A DNA stretch of 64,000 bases from Kitasatospora xanthocidica. GTDB lineage: Bacteria; Actinomycetota; Actinomycetes; Streptomycetales; Streptomycetaceae. Within the stretch, counting starts at the first letter, position 1; every line of letters begins with the position of its first letter. The stretch is taken from positions 144,352 to 208,351 of the forward strand of contig NZ_BNBY01000011.1 of the NCBI RefSeq assembly GCF_014656195.1, written 5' to 3'. The position numbers and the translations under genes are program-made. Positions 1 to 9,032 of the stretch are shown piece after piece. The notes under the pieces were generated by a model, which saw only the letters and a program-made list of their open reading frames with translations, was not told the DNA's origin and ran no database searches.

Positions 1-5
1 GACGC

Positions 6-1004
6 ATGATCGTCTATGCCCCAGCCGCCCTGTTCTTCCTGTTGTTCGGGATCGGGGTACTACGCGACCGCCGGCAGTTCAGCAACGCCGTCCTCCTCGG
101 CATCGCCGTCTCGCTCCTCTCCATCGCCCTGCTCGCCGAACTGCGCAAGGCACCGACCCTGGTGGTGGAGCTCGTGGCGGCGGCGATCATCCTGCTCCCG
201 GCCGTCGGCACGGTCGCGCTGGTCTGGTTCCTGATCTCCAACGGCCTGACCATGATCCGCAAGGAGGGCCGGCGACCCGCCAACCTGCTGTCGCTGCTCG
301 CCGGGCTGGGCATCGTCGCCGTCATCGCGCTGCTGGGCGCAGCCCTCGTCACCGGCTCCCGGCAGCTGGCCGTCCTGGCCGGCACCGCCGTCCTGGTGGT
401 CCTCTACGTCTCCTTCCTGTTCGTCTGCTTCGTCGGCTACGCCTTCCTGTACAGCCGCCACCGGCCGCGCCGGAACGTGGACTTCGTGGTCGTGCTCGGC
501 TCCGGACTGATCGGCGGAGAGCGCGTCCCGCCGCTGCTGGCCAGCCGGCTGAACCGGGGCCGGGAGGCGTACGAGAAGCAGGCGGGACGCGGCAACCCGC
601 CGGTCCTGATCACCTCGGGCGGCCAGGGACCGGACGAGAAGCTGCCGGAGTCCCACGCGATGGCCGACTACCTGATCGAGCGCGGCTTCCCCGCCGAGCA
701 CGTCGAACGGGAGGACCGCTCGCGCACCACCGAGGAGAACCTGCTCTTCAGCAAGGCCATCATGGAGCAGGCCAAGCCCGACTACCGCTGCGTCGTGGTC
801 ACCAACAACTTCCACGCCTTCCGGGCGGCGCTGCTCGCCCGCCGGACCGGTGTGAACGGGCACGTCCTCGGCTCGCCCACCGCGAGCTACTACTGGCCGA
901 GCGCGACCATCCGCGAGTTCGCGGCGGTGTTCCTCTCGCACAAGCTGGTCAACTTCGGCATCTGCGGCCTGCTCGCGCTCTGCGGAGTGCTCGCGGCACT
1001 CTGA
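6..1004 (+). CDS. YdcF/DUF218 family integral membrane protein
   Basis: A 332-residue protein with about five hydrophobic helices in residues 1-150, a cytoplasm- or surface-exposed DUF218 (YdcF) domain at about 158-310, and a last helix at the C-terminus. The DUF218 domain shows the family pattern: VVLGSGL at its start, ITSGGQGPDEKLPES in the middle, the acidic RTTEEN stretch and the VVTNNFHAFRA segment. Family members include SanA and ElyC, linked to envelope or polyprenyl-phosphate metabolism, but the exact reaction is not known. Only five bases precede the ATG, so the start and any upstream operon partner cannot be checked. The length agrees with complete actinomycete homologues. Family call is firm; function is not. 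Confidence 0.85.
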   Translation: MIVYAPAALFFLLFGIGVLRDRRQFSNAVLLGIAVSLLSIALLAELRKAPTLVVELVAAAIILLPAVGTVALVWFLISNGLTMIRKEGRRPANLLSLLAGLGIVAVIALLGAALVTGSRQLAVLAGTAVLVVLYVSFLFVCFVGYAFLYSRHRPRRNVDFVVVLGSGLIGGERVPPLLASRLNRGREAYEKQAGRGNPPVLITSGGQGPDEKLPESHAMADYLIERGFPAEHVEREDRSRTTEENLLFSKAIMEQAKPDYRCVVVTNNFHAFRAALLARRTGVNGHVLGSPTASYYWPSATIREFAAVFLSHKLVNFGICGLLALCGVLAAL

Positions 1005-1262
1005 CCGGCCCGACGGCACCCGGGCGAGTCCGGCCGGCCGGACCGTGGGCCCCGTCCGTCCGCCCCCGTCCGTCCGCCCCCGTCTGCCGACCCCCCGTCC
1101 GTCGACCCCCCGTCTGTACAGCCCTGACCGGTCCGACGCGCCATGGCGGTCCGCGCCATGTCCGGGCGGCGGACCTCGGCTGACCGCCACATGGCTTCGG
1201 GGCGCGCGGCGCGCCACGCTGCTCGGCACACGCCCCCACTCCTCCCCCACCCAGGAGTCCCC
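1005..1262. other. Intergenic region, C-rich direct repeats
   Basis: No gene is supported here. The first part carries imperfect repeats of the type CCGTCCGTCCGCCCC between about 1048 and 1110. The second half would hold the promoter of the downstream esterase, but I cannot pick convincing -35/-10 boxes. Confidence 0.5.
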
Positions 1263-2756
1263 GTGCCTCTGCGCCCAGCCGCCGCCGCGCTGTTGACGGC
1301 CGCCGCCCTCGCCGTCGCCGCCGTGCCCGCCCCGGCTACCGCCGACCCGACCTCCACCGCCCCGACCACTGCCGCCCCGACCTCCACCGCCGCCACCGAT
1401 GCCTCCACCGGGAGCTTCCAGCAGGTCACCGGGTTCGGCCCCAACCCGGGCAACCTCGCGATGTACACCTACACCCCCGCCGGACTGCCCGCCGACGCGC
1501 CCCTGGTGGTCGCCCTGCACGGCTGTCTGCAGAGCGCCACCGACTACTACCGCAACTCCGGCTGGACCAAGTTCGCCGACCAGTACGGCTTCGCGGTCGT
1601 GTTCCCGCAGACCGGCAGCAGCAACAACAGCCTCTCCTGCTTCAGCTGGTTCGACGCGACCAAGGACTCCCGGGGCGTCGGTGAGGCGGAATCGGTGGCC
1701 GAGATGGTCACCAAGGCCAAGGCCCTGTACGGCTCGGACGCCCACCGGGTGTTCGTCACCGGGCTCTCGGCGGGCGGCGGACTGGCCGCCGACCTGCTGG
1801 CCGACTACCCCGACGTCTTCGCCGGCGGGGCGATCGACTCCGGTCTGCCCGCGCACTGCGCCACCACCCAGGGCGCCGCCTCCGGCTGCCAGAACAGCGA
1901 CCAGGGGCTCACCCCGGCCCAGTGGGGCGACAAGGTCCGGGCCGCGTACCCGGGGTACACCGGCCCGTGGCCCCGGGTGGCGATCTGGCAGGGCAGCGCC
2001 GACACCGTGGTCAGACCGGTGAACGCGACCGAGCTGCGCGACCAGTGGACGAACGTCCAGGGCATCGGCCGCCAGCCGACCACCACCCGCAGCCTGCCGG
2101 GCGGCACCACCCAGGAGCTCTACGCGGACGCGGCCGGGCGCCCGGCCGTCGCGCTGTTCACGGTCGGCGGGATGGGCCACGGACTGGCCGTCCACCCGGG
2201 CTCCGGGGCCGACCAGTGCGGGGCGACCGGCGCCTACTTCCTCGACACGATCTGCTCCGGCTACTACACCGCGCAGTTCTGGGGCCTGGACGGCGGCACC
2301 GGCCCCACTACCCCCGGCCTGCCCGCCCCGTCCGGGCTGACCGCGACTCCGGCCGGAGCCGGCTCGGTGACGCTCGGCTGGCAAGCCGTCAGCGGCGCCG
2401 CCTCGTACCGGGTGTACCGCGACGGCACCCAGGTCGGCAGCACCACGGACCCGTCGTTCACCGACACCGGCCTCGCCGCCGGGACGACGTACGGCTACGG
2501 TGTGGCGGCCGTCGACACCACCGGTGCGGTGGGCGCCCGATCGGCGACGGTCACGGCGACCACCCCCGGTGGCGCTCCCCAGTGCTTCACCGCGACCAAC
2601 TACGACCAGGTCGTGGCCGGCCGGGCCACCCAGAGCGGCGGCCTGACCTACGCGCTCGGCTCGGGCCAGAACATGGGGCTCTGGAACACCTTCGTCACCC
2701 ACACCCTGAAGCGGACCGGCCCGGGCTACTACGTGCTCGCCGACGGCCAGTGCTGA
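1263..2756 (+). CDS. Secreted PHB-depolymerase-type esterase with FN3 domain
   Basis: A predicted extracellular esterase of 497 residues. The GTG start at 1263 is chosen because AGGAG lies 5-9 bases upstream and a signal peptide follows at once (LLTAAALAVAAVPAPATA). A Thr/Pro/Ala-rich linker leads to an alpha/beta-hydrolase domain of the esterase_phb/LpqC family (about residues 55-340). It has the oxyanion-region motif ALHGCLQ and the nucleophile elbow GLSAGG, with Ser169. A fibronectin type III domain follows at about 350-435, then a short Cys-flanked C-terminal module (CFTATNYD to GQC) of the kind seen in secreted polymer hydrolases, probably for substrate binding. Substrate could be a polyhydroxyalkanoate or a feruloyl or acetyl ester. 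No linked genes clarify the substrate. Confidence 0.88.
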   Translation: MPLRPAAAALLTAAALAVAAVPAPATADPTSTAPTTAAPTSTAATDASTGSFQQVTGFGPNPGNLAMYTYTPAGLPADAPLVVALHGCLQSATDYYRNSGWTKFADQYGFAVVFPQTGSSNNSLSCFSWFDATKDSRGVGEAESVAEMVTKAKALYGSDAHRVFVTGLSAGGGLAADLLADYPDVFAGGAIDSGLPAHCATTQGAASGCQNSDQGLTPAQWGDKVRAAYPGYTGPWPRVAIWQGSADTVVRPVNATELRDQWTNVQGIGRQPTTTRSLPGGTTQELYADAAGRPAVALFTVGGMGHGLAVHPGSGADQCGATGAYFLDTICSGYYTAQFWGLDGGTGPTTPGLPAPSGLTATPAGAGSVTLGWQAVSGAASYRVYRDGTQVGSTTDPSFTDTGLAAGTTYGYGVAAVDTTGAVGARSATVTATTPGGAPQCFTATNYDQVVAGRATQSGGLTYALGSGQNMGLWNTFVTHTLKRTGPGYYVLADGQC

Positions 2757-2830
2757 GCGGGCGGCAGCGGGCACGGCGGTCGGTACCCCGGCCGGCGCCG
2801 CAGCCCGCACCACCTCCTCCGGCCTGAGGC

Positions 2831-3784
2831 TCACCCCGCCCCCACCTCCGCTCCCACGCCTGCTCCCACGCCTGCTCCTGCTCCTGCTCCCGCTCCCGCA
2901 CGGAGCCCGACGAACAGGTCGTCCTCGACCTCGCCCGCGCCGCCCGCCCCACCGGCCGCGGGCACCAGGCTCCGGGCCAGGTGGTAGTCCTCGGTGGGCC
3001 AGACCTCGCGCTCGATGTCCCGGGGGTGGGCCATGAAGGCGACGCCCGGGGCGACCTGGGTGGCGTGCGCCAGCATCGCCGCGTCCCGTACGGCGAACTT
3101 CTCGGCGCACGCGATCCGGGTGGTGGTCGCCAGGGCGGGCGGGGTGTCGGGCCACCCGGCGAGCAGCTCGCCCATGTCGGAGGGGACGCCGCGATCCGTC
3201 ATGGCGTCGTGCAGGGTCTGGAACCAGGCCCGGGAGAGCGCCAGGTGGTAGTAGAGCTTGGCCGCCTGCCAGGGCTCCCCCGCCTCGGGGTGGCGCCGCG
3301 GGTCGGCGGCGGCCTCGAAGGCCTCCACGGTGATCCGGTGGGTCATCACGTGGTCCGGGTGCGGGTACCCGCCGGTCTCGTCGTAGGTGATCACCACGTG
3401 CGGGCGGAACTCACGGATCAGCGCGACCAGCGGCGCCGCCGCGGCCTCGACCGGCTGGGCGGCGAAGCAGCCCTCCGGCAGCGGCTCGTCCGGGCCCGGC
3501 ATCCCGGAGTCGACGAAGCCGAGGAACCGCTGGCGCACACCGAGGATCTCGCGGGCGGCCGCCATCTCCTCCCGCCGGATCCGGGCGATGTCGGCCAGGA
3601 CCTCGGGGCGGTCCAGCGCCGGGTTGAGCACCGAACCGCGCTCGCCACCGGTGCAGGTGGCGACCAGGACGTCCACGCCCTCCTCGGCGTACCGGGCGAG
3701 GGTGGCCGCGCCCTTGCTGGACTCGTCGTCCGGGTGGGCGTGCACAGTGAGCAGGCGCAGGCCGTCGGCGCGCTGGGTGAACAT
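2831..3784 (-). CDS. mca: Mycothiol S-conjugate amidase
   Basis: Cleaves mycothiol S-conjugates to a mercapturic acid and GlcN-inositol, the detoxification step of actinobacterial thiol metabolism in the cytoplasm. The LmbE/PIG-L fold is clear: AHPDDESSKG near the N-terminus (H17 and D20 as zinc ligands), the CTGGERGSV segment, and the third ligand region YPHPDHVMTH. The conserved LGFVDSGMPGP and PEGCF segments favour Mca over the deacetylase MshB. The ATG is preceded by GGAGG at 5-base spacing. The final 20 or so residues are an Ala/Gly/Val repeat encoded by short CGCTCC/TGCTCC repeats, unlike the family norm; this looks like recent slippage at the 3' end. It converges on the esterase gene. 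Confidence 0.92.
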   Translation of the reverse strand: MFTQRADGLRLLTVHAHPDDESSKGAATLARYAEEGVDVLVATCTGGERGSVLNPALDRPEVLADIARIRREEMAAAREILGVRQRFLGFVDSGMPGPDEPLPEGCFAAQPVEAAAAPLVALIREFRPHVVITYDETGGYPHPDHVMTHRITVEAFEAAADPRRHPEAGEPWQAAKLYYHLALSRAWFQTLHDAMTDRGVPSDMGELLAGWPDTPPALATTTRIACAEKFAVRDAAMLAHATQVAPGVAFMAHPRDIEREVWPTEDYHLARSLVPAAGGAGGAGEVEDDLFVGLRAGAGAGAGAGVGAGVGAEVGAG

Positions 3785-3877
3785 GGGTACCTCCGTGATC
3801 GTCGGTCGACGTGCTGGTGGTGGCGGGTTGACGAGTCGTCGTGTGCAGGACCGCCCGCCGGGCGGGCCGCCGGCCCG

Positions 3878-5338
3878 TCAGGCGGGGTCTTTAGCGGTGT
3901 CCTTACGGGTGTTGGGGTAGAGGCAGGCGGGTGCGATCGCCAGTGCGGACAGGGCCAGCACCCACCAGAACGTCTGCCCGAAGGCCGCGCCCGGCTGGTC
4001 GGGCCGGCCGTGCTGCGCCTGCTGGAGGGCCAGCGTCAGCACCGCCGTGCCGAGCGCCCCGCCGACCCGGTTCAGGACGTTGACCGCCCCTGCCGCCGCC
4101 GGCACCTGGGCCCTCTCGACGCTCCCGTACACCGCCGCCAGGCCGGGGATCGCGATGATCCCCATGCCGGCGCCGCGCAGTGCCAGCGAGCCGGCGATGA
4201 GCCAGCCGGCCGGTTCGGAGCCGCTGCCCAGTCGGGTGAACGCGAGCGTGCCGACCAGGGAGCAGACGATGCCGATCAGGACCAGCGGACGCGGCGCGAG
4301 GCGATCGGTTATTCGGGCCGCCAGCATCGCGGTGACCGCCGTGCCGAGGGCCTGCGGTGCCAGCAGCAGGCCGGCCTCGACCGCCCCGACGTGCCGGACC
4401 TGCTGGTAGTACAGCGGCACCAGGAACATCGAGCTGTAGAGCGCGGCGCCCTGCAGGAAGCTGTTCGCCGTCGCCACGGTGAAGCCGCGTCGGGCGAACA
4501 GCCGCAGGTCGATCAGCGGCGCCCGGGTGCCGCCGCGCCCCGTGCGCAGCGCGTGCCCGCCGTAGAGCACCACCAGCACCGTGCCCGCCGCCAGGGCGGC
4601 CCAGCCGGCCGGGCCGCCGTCGCCGATCGTCGAGAGCCCGTAGAGCAGCCCGGTCAGGCCCGGTGAGAGCAGCAGCAGGCCGGTCACGTCCAGCCCGGGC
4701 CGCGGCGCGTCCGACGCTTCGTCAGCCGGCAGCCAGCGGGCGGCCAGCAGCAGGATCAGCAGCCCGACCGGCACGTTCAGCAGGAACATCCAGCGCCAGT
4801 CGAGGTGCTCCAGCACCAGGCCGCCGAGGATCGGCCCCAGGACCGGGGCGAGGCTGATCGGGAGCATCAGGGTGCCCATCACCCGTCCGATCCTGGACGG
4901 CCCCGCCGCTTGTATGATGATCGCCTGGCCGAGCGGTTGAATCATCCCGCCGCCGACCCCCTGCAGCACCCGGAAGGCGATCAGACTGCCCGTCGACCAG
5001 GCCAGCCCGCACAGCGCCGACCCGAGCACGAACAGGACGACCGAGGCGAGCCACGCCCGCCTGGCCCCGAAGCGGCCCGCGGCCCAGCCCGAGAGCGGCA
5101 TGGTCAGCGAGATCGCCAGCAGGTACCCCGTGGCCACCCACTGCACCGCCCCGATCGAGCTGTGCAGGTCCCGACCGACGGAGTCGATGCCGACGTTGAC
5201 GATCGTGGAGTCCAGCAGCGCGAGCACCGGGCCCAGCGCGAGCACCCCGCCCATCTTCCACAGGCCCGGCGGGATCGGCTCCGGCTCCCCCTCCCGGACT
5301 CCCCCTCGCCGGCCCTTCGCGGTGACGGATGTCGTCAT
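3878..5338 (-). CDS. DHA2-family (EmrB/QacA) MFS drug efflux transporter
   Basis: A 486-residue, about 14-helix major facilitator. Diagnostic features are the LALLDSTIVNVG motif of helix 1, the loop 2-3 motif GRFGARRAW, FRVLQGVGGGM, and the helix 5 motif C region GPILGGLVLEHLDWRWMFLLNVP. These place it in the 14-TM DHA2 proton antiporters for drugs or hydrophobic metabolites. GGGGAGG lies just ahead of the ATG. The gene is divergent from a TetR gene starting at 5515, with a palindrome in between, the usual layout for a repressor controlling an export pump. The substrate cannot be predicted. Confidence 0.9.
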   Translation of the reverse strand: MTTSVTAKGRRGGVREGEPEPIPPGLWKMGGVLALGPVLALLDSTIVNVGIDSVGRDLHSSIGAVQWVATGYLLAISLTMPLSGWAAGRFGARRAWLASVVLFVLGSALCGLAWSTGSLIAFRVLQGVGGGMIQPLGQAIIIQAAGPSRIGRVMGTLMLPISLAPVLGPILGGLVLEHLDWRWMFLLNVPVGLLILLLAARWLPADEASDAPRPGLDVTGLLLLSPGLTGLLYGLSTIGDGGPAGWAALAAGTVLVVLYGGHALRTGRGGTRAPLIDLRLFARRGFTVATANSFLQGAALYSSMFLVPLYYQQVRHVGAVEAGLLLAPQALGTAVTAMLAARITDRLAPRPLVLIGIVCSLVGTLAFTRLGSGSEPAGWLIAGSLALRGAGMGIIAIPGLAAVYGSVERAQVPAAAGAVNVLNRVGGALGTAVLTLALQQAQHGRPDQPGAAFGQTFWWVLALSALAIAPACLYPNTRKDTAKDPA

Positions 5339-5458
5339 GCGCCCTCCCCTGGTCGCTCTCGATCGAGCGAGCCGCCCAGACGCCCCCTCGGGCCGCTCCG
5401 GCGGTCACTCCGAGCAGCCGTTCCGACCGCCCGAGAAGAACTTAGGACGGACCCACTC

Positions 5459-5475
5459 ATTAGGTCAAGCCTAAT
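5459..5475. promoter_or_regulatory. Palindromic operator between MFS pump and TetR genes
   Basis: ATTAGG TCAAG CCTAAT: perfect 6-bp arms around a 5-bp spacer. It lies between the divergent efflux and TetR genes, just upstream of the TetR gene's -10 box. A further ACTTAGG half-site occurs at about 5440. Symmetry and position fit a TetR-family operator; the binding protein is inferred. Confidence 0.6.
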
Positions 5476-5502
5476 TCCTGTACTCGACCCATCGACCTGC
5501 GC

Positions 5503-5508
5503 TAGGCT
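5503..5508 (+). promoter_or_regulatory. -10 box of a probably leaderless tetR transcript
   Basis: TAGGCT ends six bases before the ATG at 5515, and no Shine-Dalgarno sequence is present. That geometry places the transcription start at or near the initiation codon, typical of leaderless actinomycete mRNAs. No good -35 hexamer is visible. Confidence 0.45.
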
Positions 5509-5514
5509 CCCGCC

Positions 5515-6162
5515 ATGACCGAGACCGGGACCACTCCGAACCTGCGCGAGCTCAACAAGCGCCGCACCCGAGAGGCGATCTCGCACGCCGCGACGCGGCT
5601 CTTCATCGCCCAGGGCTTCGACCGGACGACCATCGCCGAGGTCGCCGCCGCCGCGGGCGTCGCCAAGATGACCGTCACCAACCACTTCCCGCGCAAGGAG
5701 GACCTCTTCTTCGACCTGCACGAGGAGCTGGTCGGCCGGCTCGCCCGGTCCGTCGCCGGGCGAGCCCCGGGCGAGTCGGCCCTGGCCGCGCTGCGCCGCG
5801 ACTGCCTGGCCGGGATCGACCGGCACGACCCCCGCCTCGGCTTCTCCGGCCCGGACTTCGCCCGGACGGTCTTCGACAGCCCGGCACTGGTCGCCCGGCT
5901 GCGCGAGGTGCACGAGCAGGGCGAGACGGCACTGGCCGAGGCGCTGGCCGAGGCCGTGCACGAGAGACCCGTCGGCTTCGAGAGCCGGGTCGCCGCCGCC
6001 CTGCTCGCCGGCGTCGACCGGGCGGTGTTCAGCGAGGTGCTCCGCCGCACCCTCGCCGCCGAGGACGCGGCCACGATCGCCGCCGCGGTACGCCCCTCCG
6101 CCGTACGCGCCTACGACCGACTGGAGGGCGCGCTGGGCGGCTTCGCCGTACGGGCGGCCTGA
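5515..6162 (+). CDS. TetR-family regulator, likely repressor of the divergent MFS pump
   Basis: A 215-residue TetR-family protein. The N-terminal helix-turn-helix spans about residues 20-60 (TTIAEVAAAAGVAKMTVTNHF, then PRKEDLF), the usual recognition-helix pattern followed by the Phe/Tyr-H-F boundary. The C-terminal ligand domain is not recognisable beyond its helical character. The gene is divergent from the DHA2 efflux gene at 5338 with a symmetrical site between them, so it most likely represses the pump and itself and releases when it binds a pump substrate. Confidence 0.88.
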   Translation: MTETGTTPNLRELNKRRTREAISHAATRLFIAQGFDRTTIAEVAAAAGVAKMTVTNHFPRKEDLFFDLHEELVGRLARSVAGRAPGESALAALRRDCLAGIDRHDPRLGFSGPDFARTVFDSPALVARLREVHEQGETALAEALAEAVHERPVGFESRVAAALLAGVDRAVFSEVLRRTLAAEDAATIAAAVRPSAVRAYDRLEGALGGFAVRAA

Positions 6163-6247
6163 CCACCCGCCCGAGGCAAGCACCCTTGACGAAAGGTTGA
6201 CCTGCTCACGGCAGAAAGTTGACGATCACCGCCCCTATGGTCGGCGC

Positions 6248-6928
6248 ATGCCCTCACAGCCCATCAGGCCCACCGCGCTGCCGGTCCTGCCGTACCGCAA
6301 GCCCACCCGGGGCCGGGACTACTGGGTCCTCAACGACGTCCTGCCCGACCCTGACGCCGTCCGCGAGCGCTGCCTGGCCCGCGGCGACTGGACCGAGGGC
6401 TACCCGTACCGCCCGGAGAGCTGGCCCGGGCTGCGCACCATGCCGGGCCTGGAGCCCGACGAGCTGGCCCGGGTCGAGGGCCTGGTCCGCAAGGCCACCG
6501 GCGCCTCCCGGCTCTGGGTGCAGAGCACCCCGGGCGGCGGCACGCTCAACCACAACTGCGTCCAGGTCGTCGGCGACGGCGAATCGGAGTCCCGCCCGCA
6601 CACCGACTCCCGCGCGCTCTGCCGCTACGCAGCCGTGCTCTACCTCAGCCCGGACGCACCCAAGGACGCCGGCACCAGCTTCTACCGCCAGCAGTTCCCC
6701 GGCGGCCGCCTCGGCGGCAACCTGGTGAACGCCCCGCACAACAACCTGGTCGAGGCGCTCGGCACCCGCCGCGTGCCCGGCGACCACTTCGTCGAGGACG
6801 TCCGCGTCCCCAACCGCTACAACCAACTGCTGCTCTACCACGCCAATCTGATCCACAGCGCCACCGGCTACTACGGCGACGAGCTGGCCCAACGCCGGAT
6901 GACGGCGGTGTTCTTCTGGATGGCCTGA
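6248..6928 (+). CDS. 2OG-Fe(II) oxygenase-like protein (DUF6445-type)
   Basis: A 226-residue protein. The ATG at 6248 is used; an in-frame codon at 6197 adds 17 residues that look non-coding. A candidate -10 (TATGGT at 6236) sits six bases before this ATG, suggesting a leaderless start. The sequence has the non-haem iron oxygenase arrangement: RPHTDSR gives H118 and D120, and ANLIHSATGYYG gives the distal H203, followed by a conserved Arg/Met strand. This resembles the DUF6445 group in the cupin-like 2OG-Fe superfamily. The substrate is unknown. It stands alone between the TetR gene and a gene remnant. Confidence 0.68.
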   Translation: MPSQPIRPTALPVLPYRKPTRGRDYWVLNDVLPDPDAVRERCLARGDWTEGYPYRPESWPGLRTMPGLEPDELARVEGLVRKATGASRLWVQSTPGGGTLNHNCVQVVGDGESESRPHTDSRALCRYAAVLYLSPDAPKDAGTSFYRQQFPGGRLGGNLVNAPHNNLVEALGTRRVPGDHFVEDVRVPNRYNQLLLYHANLIHSATGYYGDELAQRRMTAVFFWMA

Positions 6929-7039
6929 CCCCGCGGCGCACCGGCTGACCCCGCCACGCACCACCTGGCCCCGCCACGCACCACCTGACCCCACGACCCA
7001 CCGGCGCACGGGCCGGCCGCCCCGCACGGGCCGCGCGTC

Positions 7040-7367
7040 TCAGCCGCGCATCTCGCACCACCCGGCGCGGCCCGCCCCGACGTGCGCCAGCGCCACCCGC
7101 GCCAGACCCGCCCGCGTCAGCGCCGCCGCCAACCGGGCCAGTCCTCCGCCGCGACCAGCTCAGCCGGGCCCGCCGGGCTCCCCGGCAAGCCGAGCGCCCC
7201 GGCCTCCGCCAGCGCCCGCTCGTGCCGGCGCTGTTCCGCACCGAGCACAGCACCGTCAGGATGAGCAGCCGGTAGAGCGGGGAGGGCTTGTCGCGCAGCG
7301 CGATCCCGGCCTCCTCCGCGTAGGTCCGGCCGAACCGGTCGAGCAGCTCGGCCACGGTCGGCGCCAT
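7040..7367 (-). pseudogene. Remnant of an HhH-GPD (endonuclease III-like) gene
   Basis: The intact 5' end has a strong GGAGGAGGT ribosome site, ATG at 7367 and an N-terminus of the actinomycete endonuclease family (TVAELLDRFGRTYAEEAGI, then PLYRLLILTVLCSVR). At about 7220-7235 the reading frame jumps directly to the family's C-terminal part (RALAEAGALGLPGSPAG, then ELVAAED). At about 7140 one base is missing, and the frame shifts again into LARLAAALTRAGLARVAL before the stop at 7040-7042. The catalytic helix-hairpin-helix core, roughly 100 residues, is gone. The gene therefore carries at least one internal deletion and one frameshift and cannot encode a working glycosylase. Recognition rests on remembered family patterns at both ends. 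Confidence 0.72.
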
Positions 7368-7432
7368 GGCCACCTCCTCCTCCCCCACGCTCGCCCGGAT
7401 TCGGCCCCCGCGCACCGGGGGACGCTCGCCGC

Positions 7433-8449
7433 ATGGACCACGACCACCCGAACACCGACGGCCCGAGCCACCACCACCCGGGCCGGCGCCAGATCCAGCT
7501 CCAGATCCAGAACCAGCACGAGAACCGGAACCAGAACCAGCCGACCCGACCCACCGTGCCCCCGACCGAGACGATCCGCCCCGAATGGGCCGCGATCGAC
7601 GCCCTGCCCACCCCCGAACTGCTCCGCCTGATGAACGTCGAGGACCGCACCGTCCCCACCGCGGTCGCCGGACAGCTGGAGCGGATCGCCGCCGTCGTGG
7701 ACGCGGTGGCCGCCCGGATGGCCTGCGGCGGCCGGCTCGTCTACGCCGGAGCGGGGACGGCCGGCCGGCTCGGGGTCCTGGACGCCGCCGAGTGCCCGCC
7801 CACCTTCGGCACCGATCCGGCCCTCGTCGTGGGCCTGATCGCCGGTGGCCTCCCGGCCGTGACGGCCGCCACCGAGGGCGCCGAGGACAGCCCCGACCTC
7901 GCCGCGGCCGATGTCGCCGCGCTCGCCCTCACCCCTGCCGACACCCTGGTCGGGGTGTCCGCCTCCGGCCGCACCCCGTACGCGGTGGCGGCCGTACGGG
8001 CCGCGCGGGCCACCGGCGCGCTGACCGTCGCGCTGGCGTGCAACCGCGGTTCCGCGCTGGCGTCCGCCGCCGAACTGGCCGTCGAGGTGGAGGTGGGCCC
8101 CGAGGTGCTCGCCGGTTCGACCCGGCTCAAGGCGGGAACGGCGCAGAAGCTGGTGCTCAACATGCTCTCGACGGCCGCGATGGTCCGCCTCGGCCGGACG
8201 TACGGAAATCTGATGGTCGACGTCCGGGCCACCAACGCCAAGCTGCGCGAGCGCGCCCGACGGATCGTCGCCGAGGCCACCGGCGCCGAGGACGCCGCCG
8301 TCCGGGCCGCCCTCGCCGCGACCGGCGGCCGGGCGAAGGACGCGATCCTGGTCCTGCTCGCCGACGTGGACGCGCCCACCGCCGCCCGGCTCCTCGACAC
8401 CGCGGGCGGCCGCCTGCGCGACGCCCTGCGCGCCGGCGGCCACGGCTGA
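7433..8449 (+). CDS. murQ: N-acetylmuramic acid 6-phosphate etherase
   Basis: Cleaves the lactyl ether of MurNAc 6-phosphate to GlcNAc 6-phosphate and D-lactate during cell-wall recycling in the cytoplasm. The 338-residue protein has the SIS fold and family motifs: the LVYAGAGTAGRLGVLDAAECPP region carrying the catalytic acid Glu, GVSASGRTPY, and STRLKAGTAQKLVLNMLST. The first 45 residues exceed the family. They include a His-rich start and a QIQLQIQNQ-HENRNQNQ tract encoded by short CCAGAT/CCAGAA repeats, so a shorter true start or a dispensable low-complexity extension is possible. It is divergent from the endonuclease remnant. Confidence 0.9.
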   Translation: MDHDHPNTDGPSHHHPGRRQIQLQIQNQHENRNQNQPTRPTVPPTETIRPEWAAIDALPTPELLRLMNVEDRTVPTAVAGQLERIAAVVDAVAARMACGGRLVYAGAGTAGRLGVLDAAECPPTFGTDPALVVGLIAGGLPAVTAATEGAEDSPDLAAADVAALALTPADTLVGVSASGRTPYAVAAVRAARATGALTVALACNRGSALASAAELAVEVEVGPEVLAGSTRLKAGTAQKLVLNMLSTAAMVRLGRTYGNLMVDVRATNAKLRERARRIVAEATGAEDAAVRAALAATGGRAKDAILVLLADVDAPTAARLLDTAGGRLRDALRAGGHG

Positions 8450-8480
8450 ACCCGGCCGGGGACCGACCCCCCGGGCCCGG

Positions 8481-9017
8481 TCAGTCCTGCTCCGCCTTCG
8501 ACAGCACGTCGGAGACCAGCGTGGTGGCGAAGTCGTTCCCCTTGCCCGAGATCCGGTTGACGTACTCCGCGAGCAGGACCGCCGTGGCCTCCAGCGGGTT
8601 CATCTCCTCCTCCGTCCACGGGCCGTACTGGGCGCGCCACAGTGTGGGGCTCAGTCCGGTGCCCGCGGCGGTGAGCAGCCCGGCCATGGTGGGGACGACC
8701 TCCGGACGGAAGGTCCTGGGCATCATCCGCATCGTGGCCACCAGGCTGGGCACCACGTGCTCGACCACGTCCTCCTCGTGCTCCGCGAACGCCTTGCTCA
8801 GCCAGTTCATGTACAGGTAGACGAGAGTGCAGACCCCCTCCAGCACCGCCCTGGCCTCGGCCGGACTGAAGGACGCGACGGCCTCCTCGAGCATCCGCTG
8901 CTCCTCGGGGTCCGTCCCGGTCTTGCCGTCGTAGACGGCTCTGAGCCGGGAGTCGATCACCAGCAGCGCCGCGCTCACATTGCCGACGGGAGCGTCTCGG
9001 GGGTCGCAGGACGGCAC
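8481..9017 (-). CDS. Hypothetical alpha-helical protein
   Basis: I do not recognise this 178-residue protein. The start is set at the GTG of 9017 because AAGGAG lies four bases upstream; the longer frame to 9044 has no ribosome site. The sequence is soluble and mostly helical (for example VVEHVVPSLVATMRMMPRTF), with no Cys clusters, signal peptide or membrane segment. Codon bias and third-position GC are normal for the genome, so the gene is likely real. It converges on murQ and its own upstream region is a minisatellite. Confidence 0.65.
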   Translation of the reverse strand: MPSCDPRDAPVGNVSAALLVIDSRLRAVYDGKTGTDPEEQRMLEEAVASFSPAEARAVLEGVCTLVYLYMNWLSKAFAEHEEDVVEHVVPSLVATMRMMPRTFRPEVVPTMAGLLTAAGTGLSPTLWRAQYGPWTEEEMNPLEATAVLLAEYVNRISGKGNDFATTLVSDVLSKAEQD

Positions 9018-9032
9018 AGGACTCCTTCTCAA

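Noticed and set aside
60..3155. Very long open frame on the minus strand (over 1000 codons)
   Set aside because: It is antisense to the YdcF and esterase genes and has no protein-like composition. Such frames are normal in DNA with extreme third-position GC; the same applies to many other long overlapping frames in the window.
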